A DNA stretch of 64,000 bases, taken from assembly GCA_002007465.1 (NCBI GenBank), contig LNAC01000340.1, positions 1,542,141 through 1,606,140 on the forward strand. The letters are read 5' to 3'. Position 1 is the first letter of the stretch, and every line of letters begins with the position of its first letter. The notes under the pieces were generated by a model. The model searched no databases. It saw only the letters and a list, made by a program, of their open reading frames with translations, and was not told the DNA's origin. This document shows positions 22,712 through 33,841 of the stretch, piece by piece. The DNA comes from Ailurus styani. Its lineage: Eukaryota; Chordata; Mammalia; Carnivora; Ailuridae. Made by a program: the position numbers and the translations under genes.

Positions 22712-22830
22712 AGAGATCTAATAGTAATTGGGTAGACTTCTCATGCCAAACACTGAACCAGCCATTGGACACATATTATCTTGTTTAATCATATAGCACT
22801 TCAAGGGAGAGGCAGTACTTAAGGCATTTA
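22712..22830 (-). mobile_element. MIR SINE 3' part
   Basis: 'catgccaaacactgaaccag', 'acacatattatcttgtttaa' and 'caagggagaggcagtactta' match the antisense of the MIR 3' half. Confidence 0.65.
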
Positions 22831-22834
22831 TTCA

Positions 22835-23030
22835 TTCATCAATGAATAGCATCAAAAGCACAGTATGATCCAGGTCTGTGTTAGGTTGTCAATTGCTGTA
22901 GGTACAGAAGCAAATAAGAAAGAGACCTTTTCTGTCCTCATGGAACAAGTTGTTCTAGGAATCATAAACATTGAAACAAATAATTATAAGTGCAGTGGGT
23001 GTTGTGATGCTAACAACAAGGTTAGTGTTA
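22835..23030 (+). mobile_element. Ancient L2/MIR-age interspersed repeat
   Basis: 'gatccaggtctgtgttaggt', 'ggtacagaagcaaataagaa', 'ttctgtcctcatggaacaag' and 'attgaaacaaataattataa' follow the same layout as the repeats at about 9575 and 56085. Confidence 0.5.
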
Positions 23031-23164
23031 ACACTGCAGTCACTGCAGGCTCCTTTACCATGCTCACAACAGCTCAGGCACTCTGCTAATCCCATTAGTG
23101 GCATTGCTCAGATATTCCCTATAAGATCTTTAAGAAACTTGAAATAACCAAACCCTATTTTGTT

Positions 23165-23246
23165 TTGAGGTGATAGAGGCTTAGGGAGTTAAGTTACTTG
23201 TCCAGGTTCCCATTAGCAGAGTTGTTGGGACAGACATTGGGGAGGG
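23165..23246 (-). mobile_element. MIR SINE fragment
   Basis: 'gatagaggcttagggagtta', 'agttacttgtccaggttccc' and 'ttagcagagttgttgggac' are the antisense MIR core. Its right edge abuts an L1 3' end, which may have inserted into it. Confidence 0.65.
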
Positions 23247-23362
23247 TTTGTGCTTTGGTGAGTGCTGTGAAAGATGTAAAGACCTGTACCCCTTGGGCAA
23301 AGAATAAAAATAAAATAAAAAATAATAAAAGAAAAGAAAAAAAAAAGAAAAAAAAAAAGAAG
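23247..23362 (+). mobile_element. Carnivore L1 3' terminus with long A-rich tail (severely 5'-truncated)
   Basis: Only about 60 bp of L1 remains: 'tttggtgagtgctgtgaaag' followed by 'agacctgtaccccttgggca'. These match the terminal 3' UTR of carnivore L1. An A-rich tail of roughly 60 bp follows, with AAAAT and AAAAG interruptions. Such extreme 5' truncation is common in L1 insertions. Confidence 0.78.
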
Positions 23363-23394
23363 TAATTTTGTCTTAAGTATGGCAGGCCATGCAA

Positions 23395-23505
23395 GGCAGG
23401 GGCCAGATTGCCTGGGTTCATATTCCAACCATGCTATTTATTAGTTGTCACTAAATCTCTGAGTCTCAGCTTTCCTTATCTGTGAAATGGGGATACTAGT
23501 AGTGA
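23395..23505 (+). mobile_element. MIR SINE
   Basis: Sense MIR: 'gattgcctgggttcatattc', 'ccatgctatttattagttgt', 'tctctgagtctcagctttcc' and 'atctgtgaaatggggatact'. It is followed directly by an antisense MIR, giving an inverted pair. Confidence 0.85.
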
Positions 23506-23514
23506 CGACCCATG

Positions 23515-23640
23515 GTTATTATTCCTATGTTGCTGTTGAGGAACCCAAAGCAGAGGTATTAAGTCACAGGGTCAAGGTCAATGGAAAAGCCAGGATTCAG
23601 CTCAAGTCTCCCCAGTTGCAAAGTTAATGCTTTTACTGTC
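23515..23640 (-). mobile_element. MIR SINE
   Basis: Antisense MIR: 'ctgttgaggaacccaaagca', 'attaagtcacagggtcaagg' and 'aaagccaggattcagctcaa'. It lies about 10 bp from the sense MIR to the left. Confidence 0.75.
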
Positions 23641-24550
23641 TTTGCTACTAAGATCTCCAGAAGTCAGATATTTTTCAGGTGACCCAGAACATCGAATGGG
23701 TTCTTGGACCCCTTATAGTGGTGTCAAACAGGATAAGAAACCAAAGTACTTCTTGAGAAATGCCGTTGGGCCTCCATCATTGAATATCTGGTTCTAGACA
23801 CATTGCTAGAGCATATTCTAGGAGCACCATTTATGGGAATAATTCATTTGAGAGGAATGTGAGTAAATATAAGTGCTAGTGTGTACTATGAATTGACGAG
23901 GAAAAAAGAAATGAATAGACCTTTGGTGCCGAGAGGACCTCTGGGATCATGTGCGTGTGTGACTATGTGTGTTTAGTTGAGCTAGGGTGATTTCATTTGT
24001 GTAAAGAGCTTCTCTTTGGGATAAAAGAGACTCCCTTTCTGCGAGAGGCCAAAGAAAAATGAAGCTCTCAATGTGAATGGCCCCACTGAGAAACACCAAC
24101 CCTCCTTTAAATGTGTCTGTCTTGTGTGATCCGTGTTCATAGGTTGAATTGCCAAGACCATTTGTTCTCTGCGACATCTATAGACAGAGAGCCTGGTGTT
24201 TCTTCTGGGACATGTACCCGCAGGCGCACACGCATACACACACACACATTTTGGCTGGATCGGGCTCCTTGGCTGCCAGCATACACCCTGCCTTTGTTTC
24301 AGCGACTGCTGATAACCCCATTAACATCTCACTTAAGATGCTGGCAGCCTCGCAAACCAGTTCTCACCTTGGGGCAGGCTGCTCCAGAACATTCCTCCCC
24401 TTACCTTTCCCCACCACAACCCTATTAGGACCAAACATGTTTTTCCTTTTACCTTAGACATGCATCTTCTTGTCTGGCTCTTGTTTTTCTCCTGTACAGA
24501 TTTATGAGGAGGATTTAAGGAAAACTCTGATCCTCAGATGGTCTTAGGGA
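23641..24550. other. Unassigned sequence with a short (CA)n run
   Basis: No gene is recognised. A short imperfect CA array ('cacgcatacacacacacaca') lies at about 24230-24249. Overlapping open frames on both strands (23947-24245 minus; 24111-24457 plus) run through it and are not supported. Confidence 0.5.
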
Positions 24551-24620
24551 TAGAACTTGCTTCTTTTTAAAAATTTAAAAATTTTAATTTAATTTAATTT
24601 TGTTATTCTTTCTTTTCTTT

Positions 24621-24680
<60 letters not shown>

Positions 24681-24720
24681 TTCTTTCTTTTCTTTCTTTC
24701 TTTTTATAGAGCTTGCTTCT
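24551..24720 (-). mobile_element. Tail-only retrotransposon insertion expanded into a (CTTT)n microsatellite
   Basis: A 142-bp insert at 24565-24706 contains only T/A-rich text and about 20 CTTT units. It sits between two near-identical 14-mers: 'tagaacttgcttct' (24551-24564) and 'tagagcttgcttct' (24707-24720). The simplest reading is an L1-mediated insertion, on the minus strand, that copied little more than the A-rich tail and later expanded. The matching 14-mers could also be chance or a local duplication. Confidence 0.6.
24594..24706. repeat. (CTTT)n polypyrimidine microsatellite
   Basis: A long pure-pyrimidine array (polypurine on the minus strand) with a few CTTTT interruptions near both ends. 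Such arrays mutate quickly and are often misassembled. Confidence 0.95.
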
Positions 24721-24949
24721 GAGAGGCAATCTTGTGGTTCAAATTCCAGTCCACTCCCCGACCCTGCATATCATGGATGCTTGTGCACACATGTACAAAG
24801 GTGAATTTACTGGACATGTGTCTTTTAACCAGTCACCGAGTTTGGGCTTTCCTTCCGCCTGAGTATCTCTCAGAACTGTCCATTTCCACCTCCACCAGCA
24901 CATCCCAGTCCAGAGCATCACAGAATTTTGCCTGGACTTTTTGAAAAAC

Positions 24950-25145
24950 CACCTAGACCTTTCTATTGGTCTCCCTGCCTTTTATCTTTCCCCATTCAAA
25001 TCCACTCCCCACTGTGCTCTTTCTAAAATGCAAATGGGGTCTTGTAATCCCTTGCTTTAAGTCTTTGAATGCTCGCCTGGTAGTTCTAGGACTGAGGATA
25101 GGGTCTGGCTCATGGTGGATGCCCAGTAGAAATTTCTGGAATTGA
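24950..25145 (+). mobile_element. L2 LINE fragment
   Basis: 'ctattggtctccctgccttt', 'tccactccccactgtgctct', 'aatcccttgctttaagtctt' and a terminal 'gtggatgcccagtagaaatt' fit the 3' region of L2 ('ctggtctccctgc', 'ccacacagcagcc', 'tcactcc', 'agtaggtgctcaataaa'). Confidence 0.6.
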
Positions 25146-25574
25146 ATAGACTTGAGTCTTCAGTTGAATACAACGGAATATCCATTCTGAGAACTCAAAA
25201 AATGGCCTTGTCTTGAGAGCTCTTTTTTCTTTTTTTAGTTCTCACCTTTATACTCACCTGAAGTCCTCCTTTCATTTTGGGGGACACTTCTACTTTTAAT
25301 TCTGTGGTCTGTGACTTCGTGGGTCTTATGGAAAAAAAAATCATCTCATATTTCGGTAAGAAACAGAATGTTAGAACTGTAAGGGACCTTTGAAACCATG
25401 CTTTTAGCTTCAAGAGGCATGTAACATGTTGGGTTCCTGATAATTTGACTAAGGGGCACATTATTAAAAGGTGCAAACAGCTACATCAGCATCCCTAATT
25501 TGGGAGCCAACTCTCAAGAGGGGACATAGTTGTCCACTCACAAATGGGGACAACATTTGTGAAGACGCAAAGAA

Positions 25575-26900
25575 CTGTTTTGATTTTAATTTGTTCAGAT
25601 GACTTCATTATTATTAACTAAAGCTTGTGCTTTATTAAGATTCCCTTAGTTTTTACCTAATGTCTTCTTCCTGTTCCAAGATCCCATCCAGGATGCCACA
25701 TTACATTAGGGGCCATGTCTCCTTAGGCTCTGCTTTGCTGTGACAAGTTTCTCAGATTTTCTTTGTTTTTGAGGACCTCAACTGCTTTGAGGAAGATTAG
25801 TCAGGAATTTTGTAGACTGTGCCTCATGCTTGTGATTTGTCTGATGTTTTTCTCATGATTAGGCCAAGGTTATGTGTTCTGGGGGGCAAAAATGTTATTT
25901 TTATCACACCATATTCAGGGTTCCTTCTATCACTATGACTTCTCACTATTGATGTCATTCTTGATCATCTTGCTGAGATGGAGCTCCCCAGGCTCCTCCA
26001 CCTTGCCCTCCTTTCCATACTGTACTCTTTGGAAGGAAGTCACTCGTTATGGCTTCCACTTAGAGAACAAGGAGTCATCCTCCTTAAAGGCTGAGGGTCT
26101 ATATAAATTATTTGGTATTCTTCTGTATGGGGTATTTGTCTTCCCCCATTTAATTATTCCAGAGTTTACAGATATATTTGTTTTGGATACTTATTTTGAA
26201 TAACATTTATATATTTGTTTGGATATTTACTTTGGAACTTTTCCAGCTGGTTCCTGTGCCTTTTGGACAGACCTTCATCATTGTGGGTATTATTTCATTT
26301 TAAACACTTTCTTACTCCTGGCACTAGAAGATGTTCCACTCTCATCTTATATATTTCAACCTCTAGTCCTAGAATCAGCCATTTCTCCAAGAACCCCTGG
26401 TTCCTCTGCTTGGAGGATAATATTAGAAACCAACTTCTAGGTGCTAGATGTGCTCCTTGTTATATGGGTGTCATTGCTCCTGTGCCCCCTCCGTTGATAA
26501 GAAAAAACATGTGTATAAATACACACATCTATAAATATTTCTATATATAACAATCTGTGTCTATATTAAGCTAAATATGAGTTTATATTGGTGTCTTCAA
26601 TCCTAATTTATCACCACATAGATCATTCTAGGCTACTTCCCTTGCTTAACTGTAATCTCCCACTCCAATAGTGAGAAACCTGGCTCTTCCACCACTTGTC
26701 ATCCATTTGCTTAACTGTTCAATTCCATACAGTGTTTCAGAGTCATTAACCTGTACCCCCACAGGAAATGACTTTAGTTGATCAAGTGCTCATGTACAGT
26801 TCCTTTTGCTTTTAGTCTTTCAGACTCCGTGCATTTTGAAAATTGCTTTGCTTAGATCTTATTGCCCCACCCCTTCAATAAGCTTATTCCATACATTTGT
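25575..26900 (-). mobile_element. Old L1 (L1M-type) 3' untranslated region, minus strand
   Basis: 'agatcccatccaggatgcca', 'catgtctccttaggctctgc', 'gtgatttgtctgatgttttt', 'ctcatgattaggccaaggtt' and 'tactctttggaaggaagtca' are landmarks of the long 3' UTR of old mammalian L1s, read antisense. The plus-strand open frames at 25874-26550 fall inside it and are chance. The right boundary is uncertain. Confidence 0.75.
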
Positions 26901-26929
26901 AATACATTTAGAATTTTTTTTATCATATT

Positions 26930-27895
26930 CTGTGTTCCATCTTGTATCCCCTGACCTTCTGATTTAAAAAAATTCATATACATTAAGATTTATTCTTTGT
27001 GCCACAAAGGGGTAGATTTTGACAAATACATAATACCATGTTTCTATCATCACAGTATCATATAAAATAGGTTCACTAGACTAAAAAATTCTTCCCACTT
27101 ATTTAACCCTTCTCCACACCCTGGCAATCACTTCCGTTTAGTGCCTTGATAGTTTTACTTTTTCCAGAATGTTGTATAAATGGAATCATGCAATATGTAG
27201 TCATTCAGACTGGCTTTTTTCCCTTAGCAATATGTATTTCAGATTCATCAATTTCTTTGTATAACTCCATAGCTCATTCCTTTTAATCGCCCAGTAATAT
27301 TCCATTATATAGATGGAATACATTCACCTACCAAAGGACATTTTGGTTGCTTCTAGTTTTTGAATATGCTTAAGGCTGCCGTAAACAATCATGTGAAGAT
27401 CTTTAGGTAGATGTGAGTTTCCCAGTTGGTTTGCTACCAAAAACCCAGGAGTATGATTATAGGATCATATGGTAAGATTACGTTTAATTTTGTAAGAAGC
27501 TTCCAAACTACCTTCCAAAATGGCTGTATCATTTTTTTTTTTAAAGATTTTATTTATTCATTTGACATAGAGAGATTACAAGTAGGCAGAGAGGCAGGCA
27601 GAGAGAGGAGAGAGGAGGAAGCAGGCTCCCTGCTGAGCAGAGAGCCCGATATGGACCTCGATCCCAGGACCCTGGGATCATGACCTGAGCCGAAGGCAGC
27701 GGCTTTAACCCACTGAGCCACCCAGGCGCCCATGGCTGTATCATTTTGAATTTCCACCAGCAGTGAGTGAGAATTCTTGTTGCTCTGTATCTTTGCCAGC
27801 AGTTAATATAGTAGTTTTCAAAAAGAAAATTAGCCATTCTGATAGGCGTGTAGTGGTATCTCCTTGTTGGTTTTGTGCATGAATTTTTGATTTAT
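26930..27895 (-). mobile_element. Old L1 (L1M-type) 3' end, minus strand, split by a SINE
   Basis: 'taaatggaatcatgcaatat', 'cccagtaatattccattata', 'gacattttggttgcttctag', 'ggatcatatggtaagattac', 'ccttccaaaatggctgtatc' and (after the SINE) 'tttccaccagcagtgagtga' and 'taggcgtgtagtggtatctc' match antisense old L1 3' sequence. The SINE at 27536-27731 interrupts it between two copies of 'atggctgtatcatttt'. Confidence 0.85.
27536..27731 (-). mobile_element. CAN-SINE (mustelid type), young, exact 16-bp target duplication
   Basis: Complete minus-strand copy: 'aaagattttatttattcatt', 'agagattacaagtaggcaga', 'gaggcaggcagagagaggag', 'gcaggctccctgctgagcag', and a head ending 'cactgagccacccaggcgcc'. The perfect duplication 'atggctgtatcatttt' is at 27520-27535 and 27732-27747. 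The host is an old L1, so a relative without the insertion should show a clean L1 here. Confidence 0.97.
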
Positions 27896-28424
27896 GTAAA
27901 GGACATTGTATGATAGGTCTCAGTTAGTTATTTTATTTTTTTAGTTAAGCACCATGTTTTTAAAATAGCTCACACTGCTCTATGTAAACTGAATCCACTG
28001 CTTCTTATTGTTGTGTAATATTCTAACTCCTAAGGGTGGTGGTGGGGATTAAACTTCCTTCACCATCAGCACTACTCCTTTATGTTATGTGAAAATATCC
28101 TCATAATCTAAGTATAATCAAGGTAGTTTTTATGCAAATGTGTCTTCAAGGCAAGTTTCCCAAACTTCTATTCTAAAAAGGTGATGATGGTGGTGATATT
28201 CTGGGTGTGTGTGGGTGAATGTCTTGATAAGATGTGAGATGTATTTGCCTTATTTACTACCACTCCCTTCTCCCATGACATGGATTAATCACTTATGGGA
28301 TTAAAAAATATGTATGCTGCAATGATTCTCAATTCTGTAGGTGGCCACTTCAAACTGGTGAAACTGACTTGGGGAAAGAAACGTATGTGCCATCTCTAGA
28401 CCAGATGAAATCTAAAGTCTCACT
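27896..28424. other. Unassigned sequence
   Basis: No gene or repeat is recognised with confidence. Some of it may be diverged L1. Confidence 0.5.
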
Positions 28425-28552
28425 ACTGAGCCTGGTGGTGGGTATTAAGGAGGGCACATATTGCATGTAGCACTGGGTATGGTGCATAAACAATGAATCT
28501 TGGAACACTGAAAAAAATAAAATAAAATTAAGATGTTAAAAAAAAATAAATT
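28425..28552 (+). mobile_element. Carnivore L1 3' terminus (5'-truncated)
   Basis: 'ggtggtgggtattaaggagg', 'gtagcactgggtatggtgca', 'caatgaatcttggaacactg' and an A-rich tail match the end of the carnivore L1 3' UTR. A longer copy of the same end lies at 41938-42462. Confidence 0.8.
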
Positions 28553-28664
28553 CTCAACTAAACTCCCAGCGTTCTGTGTTCCGTGGGTAGCCTAACCTGA
28601 TGGAAAATTGGATTCATGGAGGAGAGTGGCAGCAGACAAGAGAGGAAATTTTAAGAGGGAGGCA

Positions 28665-28882
28665 ATTTATATGTGTTAAATAGCTGCCATTTATACAGTG
28701 CCTACTATATACCAGCCATGGTGCCATATGTTCTCCATATATTCTTATAGGATGCATACAAAGTCTGACAACATTAACATTTATTTCTATTTTCAGATTA
28801 AGACCCAAAGAGGAAAAGTCACTTTCCCAAGAAGATTCAGGTAGCAAATGGCATCCTGAGATGAGAACTGAGGTCTAAATTC
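28665..28882 (-). mobile_element. MIR SINE
   Basis: Antisense MIR: 'agctgccatttatacagtgc', 'ctactatataccagccatgg', 'tttctattttcagattaaga' and 'agaactgaggtctaaattca'. It retains the 3' LINE-like end and the core. Confidence 0.75.
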
Positions 28883-29363
28883 ATGACAGTCTCACTATAT
28901 CTTGGATCGTCTCACATGGATCTTCAGAAATGGCCAAGGAATTAGGGCTGTATAGAGTAGAAATACTATGTTGTTGTTGGTTTTTGAATGGGAAATATCA
29001 GGAGAGGTATGCCTCATCAGTGTTCAATAACTAGGTAGGTTGGGTGACTAAGTCTTGCAAAGTCTGAGCATGAGATGAAGTCTGCATGTGGGTAAGAGTC
29101 GGACTGAAGAGGAAGAGCTGGCACTTCCAAATGTTGAGTCAAGATGCCCTACCAGTAAGATATGAGCACTGTGGAAGAAACATCTTTCAAAGGAACAGAG
29201 TAGAGATTGTTCCTGAAGGGTTTGAACAGCACAAGCCTGAGGCAGAAAACATATACTATTGGAAAATGAATGCCTTTCTTTTGGAATTAATGCTAGTGTT
29301 GATTGATTCCCTCTTAAAATTTACCTACTAGTTGAAAGAAAATTACCCTTCATGATGATTGGA

Positions 29364-29471
29364 GGGGCACCTAGATGGCTAATTTGGTAAAGCATGTGAC
29401 TCTAAATCTCAGAGTCATGAGTTCCAGCTCCATGCTGGGCATGGAACCTAGTTTAAAAAAAAAAAAAAAAA
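29364..29471 (+). mobile_element. Short old CAN-SINE head with A tail
   Basis: 'ggggcacctagatggctaat' is followed by 'actctaaatctcagagtcat', 'gagttccagctccatgctgg' and 'gcatggaacctagtttaaa', then about 17 A. The polypyrimidine body of later copies is missing, so this is an old short subfamily or an internally deleted copy. Its tRNA-Lys-like head is not a working tRNA gene. Confidence 0.85.
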
Positions 29472-31374
29472 GGAATGGTGGTTGGAGTCTTTCTGTTGAT
29501 CCAATGGTAGAATCATATAGTCAGTCAGATAGAGGGAACAAAACTTACAGGGCATGGAGTTGATTGTATTGTGCCCAGGTTTGAATCACTGAAGTACATA
29601 ACTCTAACATTAACTTAATACATTGAAACATTTGTTTATTGCTCTTTATCTTCTGGAATGCTAAATGTATCATAGGGACTCATTTTCAGTGTTGAATGTA
29701 ACTTAAGTTTTTACCTTGTGGTCTTGGCCTGGGTTGTTTAAATTGGACAAATTTCATTATTGACTTTCTTCCCTTCACTATACATTGTTCCATTAATTTT
29801 CCCAAAGTCATTTTTCTTGAGGTCCTGCCTTTGTAGGCTTTGCAGGTGTGAGGAAGGGTGATTGAGTTGCTGACATATCAAATGCTGACTACTCCTAAGC
29901 TATTTGAGTTTGTGGTTTGACCAGTCTGTTAGCAATTTTATTCTTTAATTACTAGATCAATATTTTCTTCATGTTTTTCCTCCTAGAATGTAGGTATTGC
30001 AGTGGAGCTTTAGATCTCTAGATACATCCAATGCCTATATGAAATTATACTAAGTAACCATGTATACATTTATATAAGCATTCACTCCATAAACATTTTG
30101 AACAATGAACTGTGAAGCATTGTTATTCTGTAAAATACCAATCCCATGAGGTGTTCTTAAAAAAAGGGGGGGATTTCCTGGTCAAATACATTTGAGACAC
30201 CTGTCTTAGAGAATCACAAACACACCTAAACTTATTATAAGAGTTGATCAGTCTCATAGTAATTAGTTTAATTTCTTGTTGCTATCTATCTATTTTGCCT
30301 TTAGAGATACTGTGTTCTGTTAACCATCTCTGTATATCCTTGAATGTCAGGACTCCCTGGCTGCCATTCCCACTTTGCTGATCATTTCTGTAGTTCTGTT
30401 TACATGGTTTCTAAAGTTAAGCACCATCTCCTGAACTCCTCCACCCCTTTGCTGCTAGGGAACTCATACCATCAGCTCACCCTACAGAGGACAGGCATTG
30501 CTGAGCTTCTGAATAATGCTAGTGCCCTCCTGTCCTAATATATTAATATACCTAATATATAACATACTCCTAATCACATTGGTAAAGGGAATGTTCTCTG
30601 GGCCTTCCTAAGGAACATGGACAACCAAAATATTCTCTGGTCTTATTCAGTAGACCCACTCTGAAATGCCCACTTTCATGGTCTTTTTCTCTTTCCTCCA
30701 TGATCTGCCTGGTAGATCTGGTATCCACTTCATTTACTATTGACAGTTATTTTATCCAAGTTTCCAATATCCATCTCAGCAGTCCATATCAGACTGGTGC
30801 CTAGGTCAGTATTTTAACAACAATCAGTGTATTCCAACAATTGTTGGGGATCTGTATTACAGAGAATACCCTAATACTGCAAAACTCTCCCTTATCCAAT
30901 GTTATATGTTGTTCTCCTTGATCTAATATCTTCATGATCCATCTCTGACACTCCCTCCCAATTCCTACTGCAGCATTTATCTATATCTGTTGTTCAGTTG
31001 GTGTAGAGTTTATTATCTGCTTTAGCAGGCCAAGGACTTCCTCAGTCAGGTCAAGCTGAGACTTAACCCTAATTATGGGACTGGTGGCCAGGAGGGGAAG
31101 CAGAGTCAGAACCTGAGAAGGGCAAGCACTGTCTTCTAATACATCTGTCTCATTTGAGGCTTTTGTGCAATCTTCAGGTAAGACTGGGTGGGGATAGGAG
31201 GCTCTGTCTTCTGACAGGGGGGTGGGGATGACTCAGTTCTGCAGGCCCAGAATGTTCAAGAAAACTAGTAGTTCAAGATTCTTAAATATATCTACCCAGA
31301 TATCCTTATCTCAAGCCTCTGGATCCCACTTCTTCATCAAAGCCTAACTTTGGTATAAGAAAACTTCATTAGAA
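29472..31374. other. Unassigned sequence, possibly old retroviral-like in its right half
   Basis: About 1.9 kb with no recognised gene. The half from about 30840 to 31260 has phrases ('ggccaaggacttcctcagtc', 'aagctgagacttaaccctaa', 'agactgggtggggatagg') that feel like the non-coding remains of an old ERV/MaLR interior, but I cannot align them firmly. No intact coding frame exists. Confidence 0.35.
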
Positions 31375-32946
31375 CTAGAATTCAAGGTATCTTATGGTTC
31401 TTGGTGCTATAGTAAATGGAATCAATTCTCTAATTTCCCTTTCTCTATTTTCATTGCTAGTGTATAAGAAAGCAACTGATTTCTGTGCATTGACTTTGTA
31501 TCTTGCCACATTACTGAACTGTTGTATGAGTTCTAGTAGTTTGGGTGTAAAGTCTTTTGGGTTTTCCATATAAAGTATCATGTCATCTGTGAAGAGAGAG
31601 AGTTTGACTTCTTTGCCAATTTGAATAACTTTTATTTCTTTTTGTTGTCTGATTGCTATTGCTAGGACTTCTAGTACTATGTTGAACAACTGTGGTGGTA
31701 GTGGGCATCCTTGTAATGTTCTTGATCTCAGTGGGAAGGCTGTCAGTTTTTTCCCCATTGAAAATGATATTTATTATAGGTTTTTCATAGATAGATTTTA
31801 TGAAGTTGAGGAATGTTCTCTCTATCCCTATACTTTGAAGAGTTTTAATCAGGAACAGATGCTGTATTTTGTCAAACACTTTTTCTGCATCAATTGAGAG
31901 GACCATGTGGTTCTTCTCTCTTTTCTTCTTGATTTGTTCTATCACACTGATTGACTTGCAAATGTTAGACCACCCTTGCAACCCTGGGTATAAATCCCAC
32001 CTGCTCATGGTAGATAATCTTTTTAATGTACTGTTGGATCCTATTAGCTAGGATCTTGTTGAGAATCTTGACATCCATATTCATCAGGGATGTTGGTCTG
32101 AAATTATCCTTTTTGATGGGGTCTTTGCCTGATTTGGGGATCAAGGAAATGCTGGCTTCATAGAAATAGTCTGGAAGTTTTCCCTCTGTTTCTATTTTTT
32201 GAAACAGCTTCAAGAGAATAAGTATTATTTCTTCTTTGAATGTTTGATGAATTCCCCAGGGCATCCGTCAGGTCCTGGACTCTTGTTTTTTGGGAGGTTT
32301 TTTGATCGCTGCTTCAATCTTGTTACTAGATATTGGTTTATTCAGGCTGTCAATTTCTTCCTGTTTCAGTCTTGGAAGTTTATAGGTTTCCAGGAATGTA
32401 TCAATTTCTTCTAGGTTGCTTAACTTATTGGCATATAATTGTTGATAATAGTTTCTAATGATTGTTTCTGTTTCCTTGGTGTGAGTCATGATCTCTTCCC
32501 CTTTCATTCATAATTTTATTAATGGGTCCTCTCTCTTTTCTTTTGGATTAGTTTGGCCAGTGGTTTATCAATCTTATTATTTCTTTCAAAGAAGCAGCTT
32601 CTAGTTTCGTTGATGTTTTCTACTGTGTCTCTAGTTTCTAACTCATTGATTTCTGCTCTAATCTTAATTATTTCCCTTCTTGTGCATGGGGTTGGCTTAA
32701 TTTGTTGTTGATTTTCCAGTTCCTTAAGATGTAAAGAGAGTTGGTGTATTCGGGATCTTTCAGTTGTTTTGAGTGAGGCTCAGATGGGGCTATGTATTTT
32801 CCCCTTAGGACTGCCTTTGTTGTATCCCATAGGTTTTGGACTGTTGTGTGTTCATTCTCATTGGTTTCCATGAATTGTTTAAGTTCTTCTTTGATTTCCT
32901 GGTTGAGCCAAACATTCTTAAGATATCTTGGAATAAACCTAACCAA
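31375..32946 (-). pseudogene. L1 ORF2 fragment, reverse transcriptase region (broken)
   Basis: At least four frames carry successive ORF2 pieces: 32668-32946 ('[23 protein letters not shown]' region), 32268-32507 ('RNYYQQLYANKL'), 31965-32264 ('[20 protein letters not shown]', reverse transcriptase start) and 31375-32008. The catalytic FADD motif appears as FTDD at about 31582-31593. Several frameshifts and stops separate the pieces, so no functional enzyme can be made. Confidence 0.92.
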
Positions 32947-32986
32947 AGAGGTAAAGGATCTGTACTGAAGGAATTACAGAACACTC

Positions 32987-33841
32987 ATGAAAGAAATTGA
33001 AGAAGACACAAAAAGATGGAAAAGCATTCTATGCTCATGGATTAGAAGAGTAAATATTGTTAAAATGTTTATACTGCCCAGAGTAATCTATACTTTCAAT
33101 GCCATCCCGATCAAAATTCCACCAGCATTTTTCAAAGTGCTGGAACAAACAATTCTAAAATTTGTATGGAACCAGAAAAGACCCCAAATCACTAAGAAAA
33201 GGTTGAAAAAGAAAAACAAAGATGGGGGCATCACATTGCCTGATTTCAAGCTTTACTACAAAGCTGTGATCATCAAGACAGCATGGTACTGGCACAAAAA
33301 CAGACACATAGATCAATGGAACAGAGTAGAGAGTCCAGATATGGACCCTCAGCTCTATGGTCAAATGATCTTCAACAAAGCAGGAAAAAATGTCCAGTGG
33401 AAAAAAGATAGTGTCTTCAATAAATGGTGCTGGGAAAATTGGACAACTATGTATAGAAGAATGAAACTCGACCATTCTCTCACACCATACACAAAAATAA
33501 ACTTGAAATGGATGAAAGACCTCAATGTGAGGCAGAAATCTATCAAAATCCTAGAGGAGAATATAGGCAGTAACTTCTTCGACATCAATCACAACTTCTT
33601 TCAAGACACGTCTCCAAAGGCAAAGGAAACAAAAGTGAAAATGAACTTTTGGGACTTCATCAAGATAAGAAGCTTCTGCAGAGCAAAGGAAACAGTCAAC
33701 AAAACAAAGAGGCAACTCACAGAATGGGAGAAGATAGTCATAAATGTTACTACAGACAAAGGGCTGATATCCAAGATCTATAAAGAACTCCTCAAACTCA
33801 ACACCCAAAAAACAGATAATCATGTCAAAAAAGGGGCATAA
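32987..33841 (+). pseudogene. L1 ORF2 C-terminal fragment (284-residue open frame)
   Basis: This is the longest open frame in the window. It contains the L1 ORF2 post-reverse-transcriptase region: '[18 protein letters not shown]' near residue 18, '[20 protein letters not shown]' around residues 79-98, '[14 protein letters not shown]' around 99-112, and '[18 protein letters not shown]' around 222-239. The start codon is internal to ORF2, not a true start. A stop then interrupts the frame, and downstream text ('[19 protein letters not shown]') continues ORF2. It is not a host gene. Confidence 0.93.

Noticed and set aside
24216..24249. CA repeat as a notable microsatellite
   Set aside because: It is short and interrupted, and unremarkable for a mammalian genome.
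30840..31260. Endogenous retrovirus interior
   Set aside because: A few phrases feel familiar, but no gag, pol or env motif or paired LTR can be shown. It is described as unassigned.
32987..33841. 284-residue open frame as a host gene
   Set aside because: Every part matches L1 ORF2 after the reverse transcriptase domain. It has no true start, ends at an internal stop, and the L1 text continues in the same direction beyond it.
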